DNA of 64,000 nt, taken from Letharia columbiana. Lineage: Eukaryota; Ascomycota; Lecanoromycetes; Lecanorales; Parmeliaceae. The first letter of the stretch is position 1, and each line of letters opens with the position of its first letter. The stretch lies in the NCBI RefSeq assembly GCF_014066305.1, contig NW_023501041.1:682001-746000 (forward strand). Direction: 5' to 3'. The position numbers and the translations under genes were made by a program. Shown piece by piece: positions 1-10,121 of this stretch. The notes beneath the pieces were generated by a model. The model saw only the letters and a list, made by a program, of their open reading frames with translations. It had not been told where the DNA came from and searched no databases.

Positions 1-1263
1 GGGATTGGAGCGACTAGTTTTACTTGGAGGTGGGTGGGATTTGGTGCTGCAAACGTGCTCATTTCTGTCCAACAAGGTACACCAGCCTACCTGAGCGTGA
101 AAAATCCTCCGAATGCCTCCTCATCTCTGCCGTTCAGCCCAGCACCTTACTGCTGGAACATCAATGTTGCTTTGTACGCAACGAATTCCCAGTCGAAATT
201 TTGTTTCTCGGAGTTTTTACAACGTTGAGTGCTAAAATGCTCGAGAAGATACAGGGGTGCTGCCAAGGATAAGCTTAGACAATAGCTTAGACCAAGTTCA
301 ACGTATGGAGGTGGTAGAACCGGCTTGTGCGAGGCTATCTGAAATTCGAGACTCAGGGTGAAAGCAAACACATATGAAAGCCAGTCCGCATTGAACTGGA
401 TCCTCGGTGCATTTACCCACAGTCAAACCTTCAGACTTTGACACCACTTTTGAAAACCATCCATCGCCGTCGTCTCATGAACACGTATGCGTACCGAAGG
501 CTCACACCTCCAAGGACGAGAGTTAACATGATTGTGAGCTGGGCAGACGGAGTTACCACTGTCGTCTGGAGGCCAGGCTGCTCTTGATTTTCGTCCAGAC
601 TTTCAACCGACAGGTGCGGACGGTCTCCGTTACTCTCGTAACTTGCAACGCAAATATATGCCGGATGGCGCTTGCCAGTGCTTGAAGCTTTCCTTGGAGC
701 TTCAACCAGCATTCAGATACACTTTTTTGAATATGTTCCACAGCTCTTGTGTATCGCACGTGCAGTCTATCGATTGCTTGGGCGTGTCGCAAAGGTCTGG
801 TTTCGCGCATGCGGAGCCTTGCGCACCGGTGACGGGAGGTAGCAGCAGGCTGTTACTGCAGGAGGGACTGGTTGCAGTTCAATCGTCGTGGACGTGACCG
901 TTCATAAGCCAGCATGATCTACAGGTCTGGTCACCATACATGATGGGCATTGGGAACAAGCACAAGGCTTTGCGAAGAGCTGAGTCCTGTAGCCTTGTAA
1001 ACCCCATGCATGGGGCAGTACTGGTTCTGCATGAGGCCTGCATGAAAGCTAGGCCGTATTTGCATCTGGACCTTGACGGCCAATCTACCTCTTATCTCGT
1101 GATGGCGATACATTTTTTCCTTCTTCTTCTTCTTCGAATGCACTGCCATAAACGTTGTTGTGAACGAGGACATTAGCAGTCTTGGGTACGACTAGCTACA
1201 TCTTCCATTCATTGTCATTTTCTGTACTCCGCTCCGGGCCATTTGGCTTTTGATTGTTCCCAG
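1..1263. other. No recognisable gene; intergenic or unidentified sequence
   Basis: Normal base composition, not RIP-mutated. Several overlapping frames of 60-93 codons exist on both strands, including two overlapping minus-strand frames at 431-712 and 553-810, but none resembles a family I know or shows a signal peptide or a clear exon chain. A short TTC/CTT microsatellite lies near 1109-1134. An unrecognised small gene or a window-edge exon cannot be excluded. Confidence 0.4.
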
Positions 1264-3914
1264 CTAAGAAGACTTATCCACCACAGGGATGTTCTTGGAC
1301 AGATGTTCTCTATATTCAGGAGTGCACCGCCAGCCACTGATCTGATGCACAAGATCTTCGATGGCGCTTGCCCATCTAATCAAAACATCCTCTTTCCATG
1401 CGGTATGGTGCAAAGAAAGACTGAAGGGCAACCCAGCGGAGTCAACACCGATTGGTATACAAATGATGGGATAGCCTATTAAGATTAGATCAGGCTGATA
1501 ACGGCAATATGACACCATTGTTGGGCAAAGAAGCTGATAAGCAAGTCAAATTTCAAGGCTGTGAGTCTCAATAGGTCAATCAATCTTGAAGAAGGAAAAG
1601 CAGAAAACACGAAAACACTCCAGGGTTTTGCTTTATAGAGATCGAAAGAGCTCAGCAATGGTGCATAGACTTTTCGAGATATTTCGGATGACGAGAGAAG
1701 ATATCGCAATGCTCAACGTACGCACAAAATGAAAGTACTTACCAGCCTGGGCAGCAAGCTGCTGTCCCGCGCCTTTCCGGTCAAACAAGATGAGCGCATC
1801 GAACACTGTATTAGTCTTATTGTCCTTTAGCGCAGCGTCGATGCCCTCAGTGCGGCATTTTTGCTGGGTGTAATGCAGGGCTTGGTAATAGGTTTCCGTC
1901 GCTTCGCCGCAGCTTTGTAAGATTTGCTGAAAGTTGTTCTATAGATAACGTCAGCCGAGACCAAGCGCTCTGTTCAATAAATGTGAAGCAGGGGAATATT
2001 ATAAAACATAAGAGTGAAGTAAAGGTGATGGCGTGGCTCACCTGTCCTGTTGGGAATGCTGAGTGGTCACCGGGTTTGGCGCCTTCTGTACCGCTATTCT
2101 TTTGATTATACTCGAAGACGTCCTCCAGGGTCTTCATGCGCGTTTCTGAGAGTTCTGATAGATACGCGTTGATCTCCTGGAAAGCCTCGACCTGAACTAC
2201 GGAAAACTCTGACTCTGACGGCTTGCCGTACGTCCAGTCCCAGTTGCCGTCTCCTGGTATACGATCCTCTGCACAGGGAAAGTCAACCTCGACGACGTCC
2301 GCTCCTGCCTCTTGGATAGCTTTAAGGACCGTGAGTGCCGTCTCTCTGATATCTTTGGCGACGAACTCCCAGCACCGTTTGTTTGGGAGGCCGAATCTGG
2401 CACCTTTGAGGCTACCCTTTGTCGTCAGGTACTTGGAGTAGTCTTTTCTTTGGGAGCGTGACGAGGAGCAGGTCATGGCATCCCTTTCGTCACTGCCAAC
2501 GATTGCATTCAGTCCATGGACCGCATCGGCAACAGTCCTACCGAAGCTGCCGACGGTATCCATGCTTTTGCTGATAGGTATAACACCAGCTCTCGAGGTA
2601 AGTCCAACAGTAGGCTTAATCCCGACAATGCCATTGATCGATGCTGGTCCAATTATTGACGCGTCGGTTTCAGTCCCAAAGGATACGGGTACGATGTTTG
2701 CGGAGACCGCAACTGCAGAGCCTGAGCTGGAGCCATCTAGAATCATATCAGTAGACTGATCATCCGTGACTCGCTTTGTACGAAAGCTTAGGGTGACACA
2801 AATCATTTTGGTTCTCCTTGAGACAGGAAATACGCTTGTGGTGCCCTTTCGAGACAGGGCAGCTTTTGAAAACGCTTTTCTGATAGTTCAATGACTCGCA
2901 AAGTGGTTTGTTTGCAAAAATAAGCCCATACAGAAGATCCTTCCCATGTATGAAATCCTAAATATGCTATAAGGATACTCTAGCAACCAGCATTCTGACG
3001 TCAAGGAAAAGGGGGGAAAGCCATTGTATTTCTGAAATCTCTGCTCGATGCAATATAATAACTTACATGGACTACTGGAAAGATTGTACGGATTTCGCAC
3101 TTGACCGCCGCGCGGAGAGTACCCGGTGGAGTAGTTCGATGATCGGACCGAAGCCCATTCACTCATATTAGCATGCCCTAAAATGATCGCCCCTGCGCGA
3201 CGCAAAAGCGAGACTACATGGGCATCTCTGGGGACCTAGACCCCCTATGACTCAGCATTTCTTTTCCTTGAGATTACCTTCAGATTTGAAACCAGTGTCA
3301 AGATGTGTACATACTTGACGCCTCGACACTGTTCACCAGGGGAGACATTGAGACGGATTGAACACTCACAATACTTCCAAGTAAAGCCCATGAGCCGGCC
3401 GTTGTTTGCATTTTGTCCTTTGTAGCCATGTTATCTTTGACTAGAATTGGTACGCCATGTAGTATGCCTCTAGCTTTACCCTGTAGAAAGTTTCAGAGTC
3501 AGCGATTTATCGAGAATCGACCCGATTTGCTTTTTCTAAAATCACACCTCTTGTCTCACAATGTTAAAGCTCGAAACTTCAACCTACTTGGCGTCTTTCG
3601 TCGTCCAATTCTGCAGCAATCTTAGTAGCGTCTGGGTTGATTTCGATGATACACTCGAGGTAGGGGTTGACGTTATGTATACGTTGAAGGCAGAATTCGA
3701 CATAGTCAACAGACGTAAAATGACCCTCTGAGAGATGTTGCTGTATCTCTTCCATAGAGCACTCATACAGGTTGAGACCTTTTAGTTCTTCAAGGCGGAA
3801 CAGAGGCGATATATCGTGCTGGGAAAGATCGTGATGTCGGCGAACCTCAGTTTCGGTCCGAACCGTGTTATGTGCTTTTGGGGAGAGGAAATATGTTCTC
3901 ACGGACCGAAGCAT
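1264..3914 (-). CDS. Amidase-signature family hydrolase, six exons, 569 aa
   Basis: Predicted amidase (Ser-cisSer-Lys hydrolase) that cleaves carboxamides; the substrate cannot be read from sequence. Exons on the minus strand are 3914-3588, 3480-3370, 3235-3067, 2736-2042, 1938-1743 and 1475-1264. All joins are GT-AG and sum to 1710 nt in one frame, the usual length for fungal amidases. Lys124 lies in LVKDNM, the cis-Ser is Ser205 in YGSSSGS, and the nucleophile is Ser229 in GTETDAS; the 24-residue Ser-Ser spacing equals that of FAAH. The residue before the nucleophile is Ala, where Gly is commoner. The last exon begins within AAQAGYPII, a typical C-terminal core motif. The 330-nt intron (2737-3066) is unusually long for this locus. 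No signal peptide is visible, so it is probably intracellular. The start ATG at 3914 is the first in the open exon. A related fragment lies just upstream (4338-4671). Confidence 0.9.
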
Positions 3915-4337
3915 TGCTGATGTCGAATTGGAATCCCAGTCTTCACCTCAAAGTTCTCCAGATCGCTGGCTGGCTGAATGAAATAAGGAGCAGGGAAGAA
4001 TATGCGATGCGCTGGGCTGTTGCGCTCTGGAATAGATTTTATCTCGAGAATTATCAAGCTCCATTCCCCGCATCGAGAGCATCTGACTTCAAGCTGACAG
4101 TGACGTAAGGTTCACGCTAGACTCAGCCAAATCGGCGGTAAAGGAATGTCGCCGCGCCCGAACAGCGGGCAGCGGGCAGCGGCCCCAAGGTAAAATATAT
4201 ACCCAGTACCTTACGGGCGTGCCTGCAAAGGCGCACACCGTGCTAGCTTAGAGGTACGAGTAGACGATTTCAAACCTTTCGGAAGATGAGAAAAGTGAAT
4301 CACGTATCTACGAGGACGCATGACTGTAAATGATTAC

Positions 4338-4671
4338 CTGCTTGTGCTGCATTCTCCTGACCTGCGCCTCTGCGGTCGAAGAGAAGGAGCGCATCAAAGT
4401 CTTTGTCGGCCCCACTTCCTTTCAATGCCTCGTCGATGCCATCAGCGCAGCCGGTGTGCTGAGCGTATACCAGCGCCTTGCGATAAGTCTCGTCCGACCC
4501 ACTGTGGCCCTGCAGGACTTCTCGAAAGTTTTCCTGTCCTGTTGGGCAAGCTGATTGATCACCAGGATTCGCACCTTCTGTGCCGGCGTTCTCGTAATTG
4601 TATTTGATAACGTCCTCCAAGTGATTTATTCTGTTGTAGGCTTGCAAGCGTAGGACCGCTTGCCCACACGT
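4338..4671 (-). pseudogene. Truncated amidase paralogue (C-terminal exon fragment)
   Basis: This reads as the penultimate region of an amidase, with NAGTEGANPGDQSACPTGQ and FDALLLFDRRGAGQENAAQAG closely matching the neighbouring amidase (1264-3914). The matching intron donor GTAATC at 4337 has the same phase as in the intact gene. Here the intron inside the PTGQ region of the intact gene is absent and the two exons are fused. Upstream, the frame meets a stop at 4672-4674 and the N-terminal two thirds, including the catalytic Lys and both Ser residues, are missing. Downstream, an acceptor near 4223 would give G-T-P-V, which suits the family, but the sequence then diverges and ends soon. AT-rich DNA follows on the upstream side (4700-5000). 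It is best read as a relic of a tandem amidase pair. Confidence 0.75.
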
Positions 4672-4679
4672 CTATGACC

Positions 4680-5351
4680 CCAGTTAAACATCCTTTCCAG
4701 AAAAACAGCGGAGTATTGATACGGTCACTTTGTCGCATAGCCTTTTTATCCCGACAAAATATGTGCTATTGTTACGAGGCTAGCCGGCAGCGAAAAGCTT
4801 GCCGAGACTGTAGAAAGATTATTTTCTAATCATATCTGATCAATTCCTTAAGAGCTCTTTAAGATCTCCTAAAAGATTGCTATTAATAAATATACCCAGC
4901 ACCCTTTAAATCCCGATTGTTTATAATTCGCCATTTCACAAAAATATAATAAAAGATTAGAAAAAGAAAATCATGGAGTAAAGAGTATGGTTTTTATTGA
5001 AAAACATTCTTCTATTGGCGTGCCCGAACGACATCCAAGCGGTGATCTGCCTGCTTCCGACTCTTCTGTGAGCAGCTTCCAGGTCCTCTTGTTGCGTAGC
5101 ATATATGAGTAGCCTTGTATGCCTGGTCTGCCACATCCGTCTGACTGCATAAGCCAGTCGGTCTGGAGCCATCCAGCAAGCCAAGATAGGCACGGGACTT
5201 ATCCCACCTGTTCAGCCTCGTGCTTCTATGCAAGGCTTCGTTTTCCCCACTTCCAAGAGATATATATCCACAGTCTGTCATTCTACGCCCTCCGTGCCAA
5301 AAAAGTCTGCATAAACTTCGAAAATTGATTACTCTTGACAAAGAAGCCAAA
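4680..5351. other. AT-rich spacer and upstream region of the KP4-like gene
   Basis: 4690-4990 is AT-rich with few CpA/TpG and resembles a small RIP-affected relic next to the broken amidase. From about 5000 the composition returns to normal. Frames here (for example minus strand 5012-5488) have no recognisable similarity. The last 100 bases should carry the promoter and 5' leader of the KP4-like gene, but no clear core promoter motif is visible. Confidence 0.4.
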
Positions 5352-6476
5352 ATGGTGTACAACGAACTTAGACCAGCTCTGTTATTCCTCACACACGCAC
5401 TACCTATCATCTCCGCACTCGGCATCAACTGTAGAGGCTCCATCCTCTGTGGTCGGGCATCTCTTAGCAACCAACAGTCCGTGGGCATTATTCAAATCCT
5501 TCGAGACGTTATCTGGGCTTCTCCCATGTCTAACAGCACCACCTATGCCTCTGGCGACCACGTAATCTGTCTTTCTCAGTCTCAACCTATCGATTTTAAC
5601 TTCGGTGCGGAGGTCGATGGCATCAGCGGCGGCATCGGTCTCCCTATCAACAGTCCGCAAGGCGGCATCTGTCTCTTTCCCCAATACCTGACAGTCACGA
5701 ATTTGAACCTAGGACAAATACGGCCGCTCGTTGATGCCATACTCGAACATGGATGTGGGCCTTGCGGCAGCGTTCCTATTCATTTCGTGGACCAAGGGAG
5801 CAATGATCCTAGCGATGGGATCCTGACATTCAATTACGTGCAGAGCCCTTTCTGCGTTGGCAATTGTATTTCTGATACTGGGTCGCTGCCATCGTCTTCT
5901 ACAGCGTCTTTTTCCTCCTCAACAACTCCCTCTCCTTCGGCGGCGGCTTCTTCTTCTTCGACGACTTCCTCTTCCTCCTCAGCAACTCCCTCTCCTTCGG
6001 CGGCGGCTTCCTCTTCTTCTTCGACGACCTCCTCTTCCTCCTCAACAACTCCCTCTCCTTCGGCGGCGGCTTCTTCTTCTTCGACGACTTCCTCTTCCTC
6101 CTCAACAACTCCCTCTCCTTCGGCGGCGGCTTCTTCTTCTTCTTCGACGACTTCCTCTTCCTCCTCAGCAACTCCCTCTCCTTCCGCCGCGGTTTCCTCT
6201 TCAACGACGACTTCCTCTTCTTCGACGACATCCTCATCCTCCTCAACCCCTTCTCCTTCCGCCGTGGCTTCCTCTTCTTCCACGGCGACTTCTTCAAGGA
6301 TCCCCACATCGGCCAATGGACCGACGACTGTAACCAAAGCTCCACCTACTACCGTTACTGAAACAGGGCCGTCCGCGACGGTGACGTCGAGTTCGAAGTC
6401 TACGGGCAGTCGCTTGCGTGGTTGGCGTTGTGGTATAGGGACACCAATCCTTGTCATACTGTCATACATGGGATGA
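5352..6476 (+). CDS. Secreted KP4-like protein with Ser/Thr/Pro/Ala-rich repeat tail, 374 aa
   Basis: Member of the KP4-like family, named after the small cysteine-rich killer protein of an Ustilago maydis virus; fungal chromosomal homologues are widespread and mostly uncharacterised. A hydrophobic signal peptide (about residues 1-22) is followed directly by LGINCRGS, the usual start of the mature domain. Eight Cys lie between that motif and FCVGNC (roughly residues 25-177). From about residue 190 to 315 comes a low-complexity tail of 20-22-residue units, PSPSAAASSSSTTSSSSS, then a stretch with GPTTVTKAPPTTVTETGPS and a weakly hydrophobic C-terminus. The tail looks like an O-glycosylated stalk; a GPI site is possible but not convincing. 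ATG 5352 was chosen over an in-frame ATG at 5220 because it sits in GCCAAAATGG and starts the signal peptide. No intron. Classical KP4 proteins lack such a tail, so wall attachment is an inference. Confidence 0.8.
   Translation: MVYNELRPALLFLTHALPIISALGINCRGSILCGRASLSNQQSVGIIQILRDVIWASPMSNSTTYASGDHVICLSQSQPIDFNFGAEVDGISGGIGLPINSPQGGICLFPQYLTVTNLNLGQIRPLVDAILEHGCGPCGSVPIHFVDQGSNDPSDGILTFNYVQSPFCVGNCISDTGSLPSSSTASFSSSTTPSPSAAASSSSTTSSSSSATPSPSAAASSSSSTTSSSSSTTPSPSAAASSSSTTSSSSSTTPSPSAAASSSSSTTSSSSSATPSPSAAVSSSTTTSSSSTTSSSSSTPSPSAVASSSSTATSSRIPTSANGPTTVTKAPPTTVTETGPSATVTSSSKSTGSRLRGWRCGIGTPILVILSYMG
5911..6290 (+). repeat. In-frame 60-66 bp coding minisatellite in the KP4-like gene
   Basis: At least five tandem units begin ACTCCCTCTCCTTC and continue with TCC/TCT/TCG runs. 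Unit length varies in multiples of three (60-66 bp), so the reading frame is preserved. The antisense strand is therefore also open and encodes a Glu-rich shadow, which is not a gene. Copy number probably varies between strains. Confidence 0.9.
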
Positions 6477-7466
6477 AAAAAACCCCGAGAAAATTTCGAA
6501 GACTCTTACGGTATATAGAGTACGTCTTTCGGGCTTTTGCTATAGTGCTTCATTCCGCGTCCGGTACCTCTTTTTATACAGTGACCTAACGTCATAGTCA
6601 CGAATAACCCTAGATTTAGAAGCCAAGACCATCCTGGTCTTCTCCCATTCTTCCTTCGAGTCGAAATCTATCGTGGATCAACTTAGCTCTGTCAGATTTC
6701 ACCATGTATTTCCTACATGCCACCCATTCAACCTTCTTGGTCTGCCTGTCAGGCGTTAACACTCCCGCCACACCCAACCTCGACCCTCGCTTCACTAATC
6801 CTACTTAATTCATATTATTATTCAAATATATCATATCAACATCTATCTCCTTCAACTTCTCTTCGACGATTGTGACCTTCTTAGGACGGAAGATTATGGG
6901 AGGTGCTTCGCAGCTGGCTTCACGGTTGCTGGGATAGGATCCTGAACTGGTATTCCGATTGCTGGGGAGAATTTGAAGAGGAATGGGGGCAGCTATGTGG
7001 TGTTGGTCATCTCCGGAGGGGCAAGCTATGCTGTTTGACTGGTGCTCTTTGTTTCGGCTAGGATTAGAGCTGTGTGGCAGAGATGGGGGAAGGAGAATGT
7101 ATTCTGAAATGAGCAGGTGTAGATTGGTATCATTGTAAATAATAGGGTATCTATACACATGGAATCCTGATCATAACTCCATCTAGCGCCTGGACATGCA
7201 TGCAAGGGCCTCAGCTCTCACTCGTCGTCTTCAAGAGATCCCGGCACAGGTGCACCGGGGGTTTAGTTGTCGAGGCTGAGACAGACCGGACTCCCTTGTC
7301 GGGCACGAGCAGAAGCAATGCATTGCCCGTTTTGCAAACTAGGCGCACACGGAGTCTGTAACCCTCTCCATCCAATGGCGGGGCCGACTTCTGTCCCTCT
7401 CTCGGCCAGGTTCTCAACTCATCTTCTCGTACTCTCGCTCAGCTTCCAGTTCTTCTACATTCTCCA
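6477..7466. other. Intergenic region, no supported gene
   Basis: This is the 3' side of two converging genes. A minus-strand frame of 117 codons (6805-7158) lacks a recognisable domain, signal peptide or homologue, and I do not call it. Frames at 7211-7460 overlap the 3' end of the glycosyltransferase and look like shadows. Confidence 0.45.
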
Positions 7467-9015
7467 CTACCTGTTGTTCTTGGCTGGTGGAGCTGGTTCC
7501 TTCCTAGCTGATGCTGCTTCTTTTTGGGCTTGCGCTGCTTTCTCGTTCGCCTCTACCGCTTCTTTCTTAGTAGACGCTTCTTGCTTCTTTGCGGGCTTTT
7601 CCTCGTTCTTAGCGGGCCTCTCTTCCTTCTTGGCTGACTCCCCTTCCTGCTTCGCTTGTGCCTTTTCCTTGGCTTTATCCACTGCGTTCTTCTCTATCAC
7701 CGCATCCTTCAACGTCTCCTCTGCCGGATGCGAAGATGGCTGTCCGTCTTTTCCTGACTTCGACGCCACCTGAGCCATGATACCCTCCACCTTCTTCATC
7801 CCCATCGACACCTCGGTCGCATTATCCGCGCGCCGCGAGTAGTACATCCATAATTCGGACTTCGCAATCTGCAAGTCACGTGAATTGTCCCCTGCACTAT
7901 CAACATCCATCATCGTCTTCTTGGCCTTCTTCAACAAGGCCCAGTAATCCTCCACCTGTTTAGGAAGCTTGGTCTTCTCGAGCTCCACCGCATACTCCTG
8001 CGGCCTATTCTCCACAATATCCAACCATCTCCCCATCACCGTTCCCTTACTCTCCGGCTGCCCACAACAATCAACTCCAGCAAAATGCAACGTGAATGCG
8101 TCAGTGTCATACGGTTCCCTCGCGAGCCCGAACGCATTCCACCAATCGTGCGGTTGATAGATCACATGTTCCGCATATCCTTCTCTTTCCATTACCCACC
8201 ATAGAGCGCCTTGGTCGTAATGCTCGAAATGGGCGTCAGGTCGTAATTGGCGCAAAGCAAGAGTTTCCGAGAGCATTTGTACCGACCATTCATGCACACG
8301 GAATATTGCCATGCCGGCGTTGAAACCGTTGAAGTCTTTGGTGGCGAGGAGGTGGATGTCGTTGAAGTCAGAGGGGGGAAGGAAGAGAGTCCAGGGGACG
8401 GCGGGATTGAGGATTATCGTGTCGGCGTCAAACCATCTGTAATGGATCATATGTGTTAGGCACATTGGATGGTTGATAAACACGAGAAGGTCTGAATACG
8501 TACACAATCCAACCGGCCCGCTTGCCGTAGGGTTTGGCCATCTCCTCAATGATGAGGCCCAGAATGTAAGCGGGCTTATTGAAGAATCCTGCTTCAACAA
8601 TATCGTGTCGCAGTATATGCGTAGGCACTCCCCACTGCTCCCCATGCTTGATATGTGTATCTATGCTCCTTTCGTAAATGGCATTGAACCTCTCGGTTTC
8701 GTATATCATGGTCGCCTGTCGCACCCTTGGACCCCCTTCATCTGGATCATCGACGATGTCTCCAGAGATATGGTTCTCAGCAATCTCAGGCGTACTGTCC
8801 GCAGATAGTTTCGTAGCAGTTGGACTGGCATTGTGTGGGGCTTTCGCTGGAGGGGCGCTCTGTGGGATCTCGGTTGCGGTGGCATTATTCGGTGGTCTGT
8901 TCGTGAAGGAGAAGCTCGCGCGAGAAGGCGCATATGGATGAAAGATGTAGAGACTGCCAATGACAGCGAAGAGGAGGATGAGGGCTCGAATAGGTGAGGA
9001 AATTTGGGCGATCAT
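7467..9015 (-). CDS. GT34 family glycosyltransferase (GMA12/MNN10 type), 493 aa
   Basis: Predicted Golgi type II membrane enzyme of the alpha-galactosyl/mannosyltransferase family (GMA12/MNN10) that extends N-linked glycans; donor and linkage cannot be decided here. Two exons on the minus strand, 9015-8504 and 8436-7467, are joined across a 67-nt intron (GTACGT...ACAG) and give 1482 nt in frame. A short cytosolic N-terminus and one membrane anchor (about residues 8-25) precede a Pro/Ala/Thr stem. The catalytic domain has the DxD motif in VWFDADTIILNP (Asp174, Asp176; the intron splits codon 171), then GFNAGMAIFRVHEW, DQGALWWV and LHFAGVDCC, all typical of GT34. After about residue 390 the protein ends in a Lys/Glu/Ala-rich tail of KKEEKPAKKxE-like repeats, unusual for the family and probably disordered or coiled coil. 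ATG 9015 begins the membrane anchor. Confidence 0.9.
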
Positions 9016-9320
9016 GGTGGGCGTCGAGGCGGCCTGGCGTGAGGAGAGTGAGCAGGGATGAGGTGTCGTTAAGTACGGCCAGAAGTGCGGGCGAATTCGG
9101 GCGATACAGTCAGGCGAAAAGAAGGTACATTCTATTTGAGCGAAGTCTCGGAGGAAAAGGAGATGAGTTGGGATAAAAAGATGTATGAGCTCGCATGGTG
9201 AAAAGTGAAAAGTGGCAGATACATTTCGTCTCGTATTTTGTGTAACTGTGTTAAATGTAAGGAGTCGTAAGCAGTGAGCACACCAACACCTTTCGTGCGA
9301 ATTGCGCCGAGTAAAGTAGT

Positions 9321-9452
9321 TACTCGTATAATCCAGAAGTGAGTTCTTTGATAGAGTGAGGACACCAATAGATTAACCGATATTCGGCTAAGTGGAAGGA
9401 TTTATTGGTGTCCTCGCTCTATCAAAGAACTCACTCCTGGATTGTACGAGTA
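9321..9452. mobile_element. 132-bp hairpin element with TA flanks (MITE-like)
   Basis: Arms 9321-9370 and 9403-9452 are inverted copies about 50 bp long with three mismatches, all A/G transitions, around a 32-bp loop. Both outer ends are TA, as expected for a Tc1/mariner-type target duplication, and the terminus starts CTCGTA. The terminal 21 bp differ at five positions from those of the element at 37136-37286, three of them RIP-type transitions. It marks the left edge of the AT-rich block. Confidence 0.75.
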
Positions 9453-9517
9453 GGGTTGGTGTAGCCGACAGGCTTGGCTTAAAGTAGCTTAGCATCCAAC
9501 TCTAAAGTACTTTACTT

Positions 9518-10121
9518 GCTAGAAAACCTTGAATTTATATATATAGCTAATTATTAATTTAGAATTACTACGCTCTTTAGTTAGATCAGCTAAGTCAGCC
9601 CGCTAGCCCTCTCGAGCTCTCTTATTAAAAATTTGTATGTAGAAGTTTTATACTTTGAAGTACTTAGCTTGCGATACATATAGTTACTTTATAATTTCTT
9701 AAATTATAGAGCTCGCTTTACGCTTTCTAACGCTATAAAAATTATAAAGTTTAACCTACTATTAATGAAGCGAAGTAGCATTTAAATATAGTCACACGAA
9801 ACGCGTCCGAGATCGAATAATCCTTTCACCTATTTATATAATTATTCTTCTTTCATCATTCTATTAATTCTATTAATTCCACTAATATAAATATAATTAT
9901 TCTCGATATCCCTCGCGGAAACGTTACTAAACGCTTTAGGCATATATACCCCTTTTACCCGCCTCTTAGAGTCTCTACTAATATTCTTAGCTTACCTAGC
10001 TATACCGCGCGTTATCTATATATCATCTATTTATAAACGCGTTAAAAGACTTTTTAAAAAGAGCTCGAACGAATTTATAGCTATCGTTCTCCTTTATATA
10101 CTTCTCTTAAGTTAGCGATAC
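9518..10121 (+). mobile_element. E2 left copy, 5' part (split by E1)
   Basis: Starts CTAGAAAACCTTGAATTT and matches, in inverted orientation, 31747 down to about 31100. Landmarks shared with the other copy include the GCGTCCGAGATCGAATAAT block (9810-9830 region), a run of ATTCTATTAATT simple repeats near 9860, and ATAAACGCGTTAAAA near 10030. The element is interrupted at 10121 by E1 and resumes at 21788. The octamer CTTTACTT at 9510-9517 recurs at 23412-23419 and is a possible target duplication, though weaker than that of E1. Confidence 0.6.

Noticed and set aside
5012..5488. 158-codon minus-strand frame over the KP4-like gene start
   Set aside because: Overlaps the signal peptide and cysteine domain of a better supported gene and has no recognisable motif.
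5834..6469. Long minus-strand frame, Glu/Val-rich, opposite the KP4-like gene
   Set aside because: It is the antisense of the in-frame TCC/TCT repeat (reads as GAG/GAA). Three frames are open here only because of the repeat composition.
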